Part shown: one piece after another, positions 59,985-64,000 of the stretch | How the letters are laid out: each line of letters starts with the position of its first letter | Position numbering within the stretch: the first letter of the stretch is position 1 | NCBI GenBank assembly: GCA_030248215.1 | Contig: JASANG010003673.1 | Coordinates: forward strand, 53,510 to 117,509 | DNA length: 64,000 bases | Direction: 5' to 3' | Source: Enoplolaimus lenunculus | Taxonomy: Eukaryota > Nematoda > Enoplea > Enoplida > Thoracostomopsidae | The notes under the pieces: model-generated | What the model saw: the letters and a program-made list of their open reading frames with translations, nothing else | Databases searched by the model: none | Told to the model about the DNA's origin: nothing | Made by a program: the position numbers and the translations under genes

Positions 59985-62900
59985 GGGGCCCCAGCGTGCA
60001 CTCTGTGCCACGCTGGTGCTCACCCTCGGCACCCCTCGACCTCCTAGCTATGTAGTTTCCTTGGCATGTGAATCCCAGCATCTCAGTCTCGGTTTGGCAT
60101 CGCGATTTATACATAACCGGTGTAATTTTAGCCTTGCCATATTGTCTGCTCATTTGTCAAACACTGTGCTTTAACATTCTTGCCAAATTCTTATAAAACT
60201 TATCTATGCGCTCGGTTCATTGCGCATTCCCATTTCTGCAAATTCTTCCCCTTTTGACCCTTTTGTGCCAGTTCCTACACGTCATATTTCTTGCGATCTT
60301 ATATACACTTATTTTCATGTTTTCAGGCCTCTCCTTCCCGTTTCCTACTAATTTCAAGGTGCTCATTCCATTTCGCACCTCCATTTCTGCCAATTCTGCC
60401 CCATTTGTGTCTATTTTGGCATATTTCTTTTTATGTCATTATCGTCATGATTCTGCAACATTGGTAGTATTCTGATGATCACTTAGCTAGGGTTTTGTGC
60501 GTACCTGACGTAGTTTTACGTGTAAAAAATAGCAACATTTTCGGACGGATAAAAAGTATTATTTCTAGCCTTGACGGAGCGTTTAAAAGCATTAATTCGG
60601 AATCGGCGTATTTTGTTTGAAAGGAAAAATAATTTTCAGGCCTGGGGAACTGTTAGTTGCAATTTTCCTAATTTGTGTGTTATTGTTATAATTGTGCCCG
60701 GACGTAGTTTGGTTAGCAGCCCCGTAAGCTGTGTCTGACAGAATCTGCTTCTTTTTCGCGTATGTATTACATTTTCCCGGAACTTATAATTGTCGTAAAG
60801 CTTTTCGGCCGCATGGCCCTCGTTCAAAAGCAATAATCACCAAAACTAGGGAAAATCGGTAATTAGTTGTAAACGGGACTAACGGGCTTGTGTTTATTAT
60901 TTTGCGTTGCGCCTTTCTTAGTTGTTAGTAAAACGGATAAAACGTGTGTTATAAACCCGTACGAGCCATAGGAGTGTCTAAATTGTGTTAAAACTGTTCC
61001 AGGATCAACCCGAAACTAGACCATACCCGCCTTTGGATCGGTCGAAAATTCCCGTTTTTGACCAGTCCAGACCTTACATGGTGACCACGACCGTTGGTTT
61101 CTATGTTGATTTTGGACAGAGTACATTGATTCCGAACGCATTTTGGTTCGTTTTGTTCCTATTGACACTACTAAAACAAACTAAAGTCAACACCCGGTAA
61201 GTATCCGTTTTTGCTAATTAACCTCTCACTATGTGTTACACAGCCCGAAAAAGCGAAATACACGCAATTCTGTCCTAGGTCGTACAGCATCTGAATCTGA
61301 GATTGATGAAATTACTGAGCATCAACCAGTTCAGGATATTTTTGCCGAGCCATACACACAAAAATTTGACAATCCGGCTCTAGAAGCATCATGTACGACT
61401 ATGAATGACACTACGTTAGTGGCATCGCTAGAAAATACTACAGATAAGCCTCAGGATATAAATGTAGCATCTGCAGGTTTTGATGTACCACGTTCAACAT
61501 CTATGATATCGTTGGCACAAAATCCTGAGCCTACTACTATTGAAAAAAGCCCTGACGTAGAATTAAGTAAAAACCCATCAGCAATGACAAAATCTGCTGA
61601 TTCGGTACTAGAACAATTACTGACATTTGCACAAAACAATAGCACACAGCTCCAGACGGTACAAAATAACGTCCAAGCTGTGCAAAATAATGTTCAGACT
61701 GTTCAAGATGATGTTCAAGCTGTCAAACGTGACGTATTACGCGATGTCCAATCAGTTCAACACGAAGTTTTGACAATTCGCGAAGACGTCTTAAAAGACG
61801 TACAATCAGTTCGCCATGACGTGCAATCTGTTAGAACGCAAGTTGAACAAGTTGAACACACATTCGCTGAACAATTACAAACAGTTCAAAACGATTTACA
61901 AGGTACCTGTCGTAATATCGAAGACCGCCTTTACGGTGAAATTGTGATGACGACAACGATTCGGAAGTTGACGATACGAATCAACCACAACAGCGTGCAA
62001 ACGTGTCAAATGTTAACAAAAACGCAACGGCGCATGTGCCAAATCCATATACAGGACCAATGCCGCCAATCATCGTTCACGCTGTCACAAAAGAATCACT
62101 GTCGATCAAACCGTACAATGGTTCAACAGATTTTGACAAATGGTTCAAAAAATTCAATCGACAGCTTGACGAGCACAACATCAAAAACGACGACGAGAAA
62201 TGGAAATGGTTTATAAACAAAATCGAGGAAGATTCTCCAGCCGAGAACTATTGACAATACATCGAGAATCCACATCGTCAATTCACCGCGCTCGATTATC
62301 ATTCAGTCGTCAAATATTTCGAACAACGTTTCTCACATTCAACATCGTTTCCAGAACATCTGGCGAAGCTTCAAAGCATCCGTCAAACAAGCGACGTCAA
62401 CACAACACATTCGCTGAAGAGTTGTTCTGTTACTGGTCTCGATATATCGAAAACAAGTGCCTCAATTACACAGAAGCGCACGAATTACTGCGAACAACGT
62501 TTCTACGCAACGTAAAGGCACAAATATTCCACAAATTGACTGCTGGCACTGACGAATCGTTCCATAATTTGAAGATTCGTGCCGCAAAAATCGAACAAAT
62601 GCTGAATCTGCGAAATGAGCAACCTCAAGATCGCGACCAGCAGCGGTCGAAATTTGATAACAGGCAGAACGATCAAAACTCGCAACGTCGAAACAATCAA
62701 TACAATGCCTACAATCAGAAACAGCAACAAAATTCGCCTCAACGCAGTCACCAACAGAGCCAGCCAGTAAAACAATCGAATTTTCGCCAAAATTACAACG
62801 CGAAAACAACAAATGGAAATTTGTCGAGCACACAAAATCAGGCAAGACAAGACCTGGTCTGCAGAAACTGTGGCAAGCAGGGACATATGTCTTACAATTG

Positions 62901-63602
62901 CCGTAGCATTCAACAGCATGCATCGCCACAGAGTGACATTCGTGTTCGACATAGGTCAGGCCCGCCGAGTGGCCAAATTCCAGATTCAAACTATGAGCCA
63001 CGTCCACTTATACCGACATGCACTCATTGCAAGAAGCGTGGACATACGGTTAGCGACTGCTGGTTCCGCAATGATAATATTGCAAGCCAAAATTTCAGTC
63101 AAACAAACTCTGGCGGCGCAGTTCAGGCTCAAAGTGTTCGTCCACCACCAACGGAGACACTTATCAAGCCTGTCACAGCACTAACTAGTGCCGTTGTTAG
63201 CCAACCACAGGCTCAACAACCATTATCAAATACGCCTTTACGTAGTAATAACAACAATACGACAGCGCAAACTGAATCTGCGCAAGTCAACATACGTCAA
63301 CAGCCAATTCCGACACAACAACCAGTTGCTGCACCTCCAGTCATCTCAACTGCTTGGGGTGTGCGCAAAACTGGCCAACCATTCAAAACTCCTCATGATG
63401 TACCCAACGGTACTGAGCTATTGTTTGAACCTGAACCAATAGGCAAACGAGAAGATCCGTTTATCGCCCCAAAGTTTCTTTATACCAGTCACAAACATCA
63501 GCGATAGTCCGTGCCGCCTTCACGGCCTAATGCGCATGGGTAGAGTGTCAGAAGACGTTGACGCCAACGAAGTCATTCTCGATCGCGAAACAGCACTACA
63601 AC
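59985..63602 (+). mobile_element. LTR retroelement fossil, 5' and gag region, broken
   Basis: The gag part (about 61.2-63.5 kb) has a coiled-coil region of VQxxVQ heptads (61640-61900), a capsid-like segment, and two CX2CX4HX4C zinc knuckles at 62860-62901 and 63019-63060. This makeup fits a Ty3/gypsy-like family. Upstream sequence from about 60 kb probably includes its leader and perhaps an LTR, but no matching second LTR is in the window. It looks broken, with about two visible breaks in gag, and no pol is present here. Well-preserved stretches suggest moderate age. A hAT-type MITE has inserted into it. Confidence 0.7.
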
Positions 63603-63999
63603 CAGGGTGCAACCGGAATTCCGGTTCCGGTTCCGGCATTTTTTCACCTTCCGGTTCCGGTTCCGGTAAATTTTTACCGGATTTAAAAATTCCGGTGTTA
63701 TAATTTGGCCGTTTTTTTAACTTTGCTAATCTTTAAGAATCTCTTTAGAAAGCCACTTGTATTCCGAATATAAGCCATTGATGGTGGATTTCACTTCAGT
63801 CGACGACGAAAATCTAAAATACAACAAATAAAATAAATACCTATGTTCGACTAAGGTTATTTCACAAATAATAGAGCAAAAAATAAGATTAAAATGAAAT
63901 TTTTGGTGAAATGCATTTTTCACTTTCCGGTTCCGGTTCCGGTAAAGATTTCAAATTCCGGTTCCGGTTCCGGTAAATTGTAATTCCGGTTGCACCCTG
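63603..63999. mobile_element. hAT-type MITE (CCGGTTCCGG family), young copy
   Basis: This 397-bp copy is nearly identical to 28253-28643, including a 65-codon minus-strand frame at 63726-63923. The left flank is ACTACAAC. The single base after the right end is A, consistent with a target duplication continuing past the window. It is nested in the LTR fossil and so is younger than it. Confidence 0.85.
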
Positions 64000-64000
64000 A

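Overview
The window is A+T-rich eukaryotic nuclear DNA from an invertebrate animal. The evidence is GT..AG introns interrupting one animal signalling gene, abundant microsatellites, and many interspersed DNA transposons. I cannot name the species from the sequence.

One host gene dominates. It is a Son of sevenless (SOS) Ras guanine-nucleotide exchange factor on the minus strand, with start codon at 59860 and stop at 8555. I could place 26 exons with matching splice phases plus two less certain ones (55698-55738, and the 3' end of 50605-50729). The order read from 59.9 kb down to 8.6 kb is the family order: histone fold (58.1-53.8 kb), DH (53.4-50.1 kb), PH (50.1-48.3 kb), REM (47.3-45.4 kb), Cdc25 catalytic domain (43.3-36.5 kb and 13.9 kb), and a tail of about 1050 residues rich in SH3-binding proline motifs (13.0-8.6 kb). 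The predicted protein is about 2240 residues, against roughly 1300-1600 in human and fly. Its most unusual part is an insert of about 116 residues inside the Cdc25 domain.

Layout from low to high coordinates: 1-8.5 kb is intergenic and holds a 3.34 kb hAT-type element with an 8-bp target duplication (1016-4355) and the SOS 3' flank. 8.5-13.9 kb holds the SOS tail and the last catalytic exon. 13.9-36.5 kb is one 22.6 kb intron filled with MITEs, a foldback element and microsatellites. 36.5-59.9 kb holds the remaining exons; its introns carry a second foldback, an 18-bp minisatellite of about 50 units, inverted G-rich repeats, a dead LINE 3' end and an unidentified degraded coding relic. 60-64 kb, upstream of SOS, holds a broken LTR-retroelement gag region, interrupted by a young hAT-type MITE that ends the window.

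No other host protein gene, rRNA gene, convincing tRNA gene, CRISPR array or operon is visible. Exon coordinates come from reading splice sites and comparing residues with remembered SOS family sequences; no search was run.
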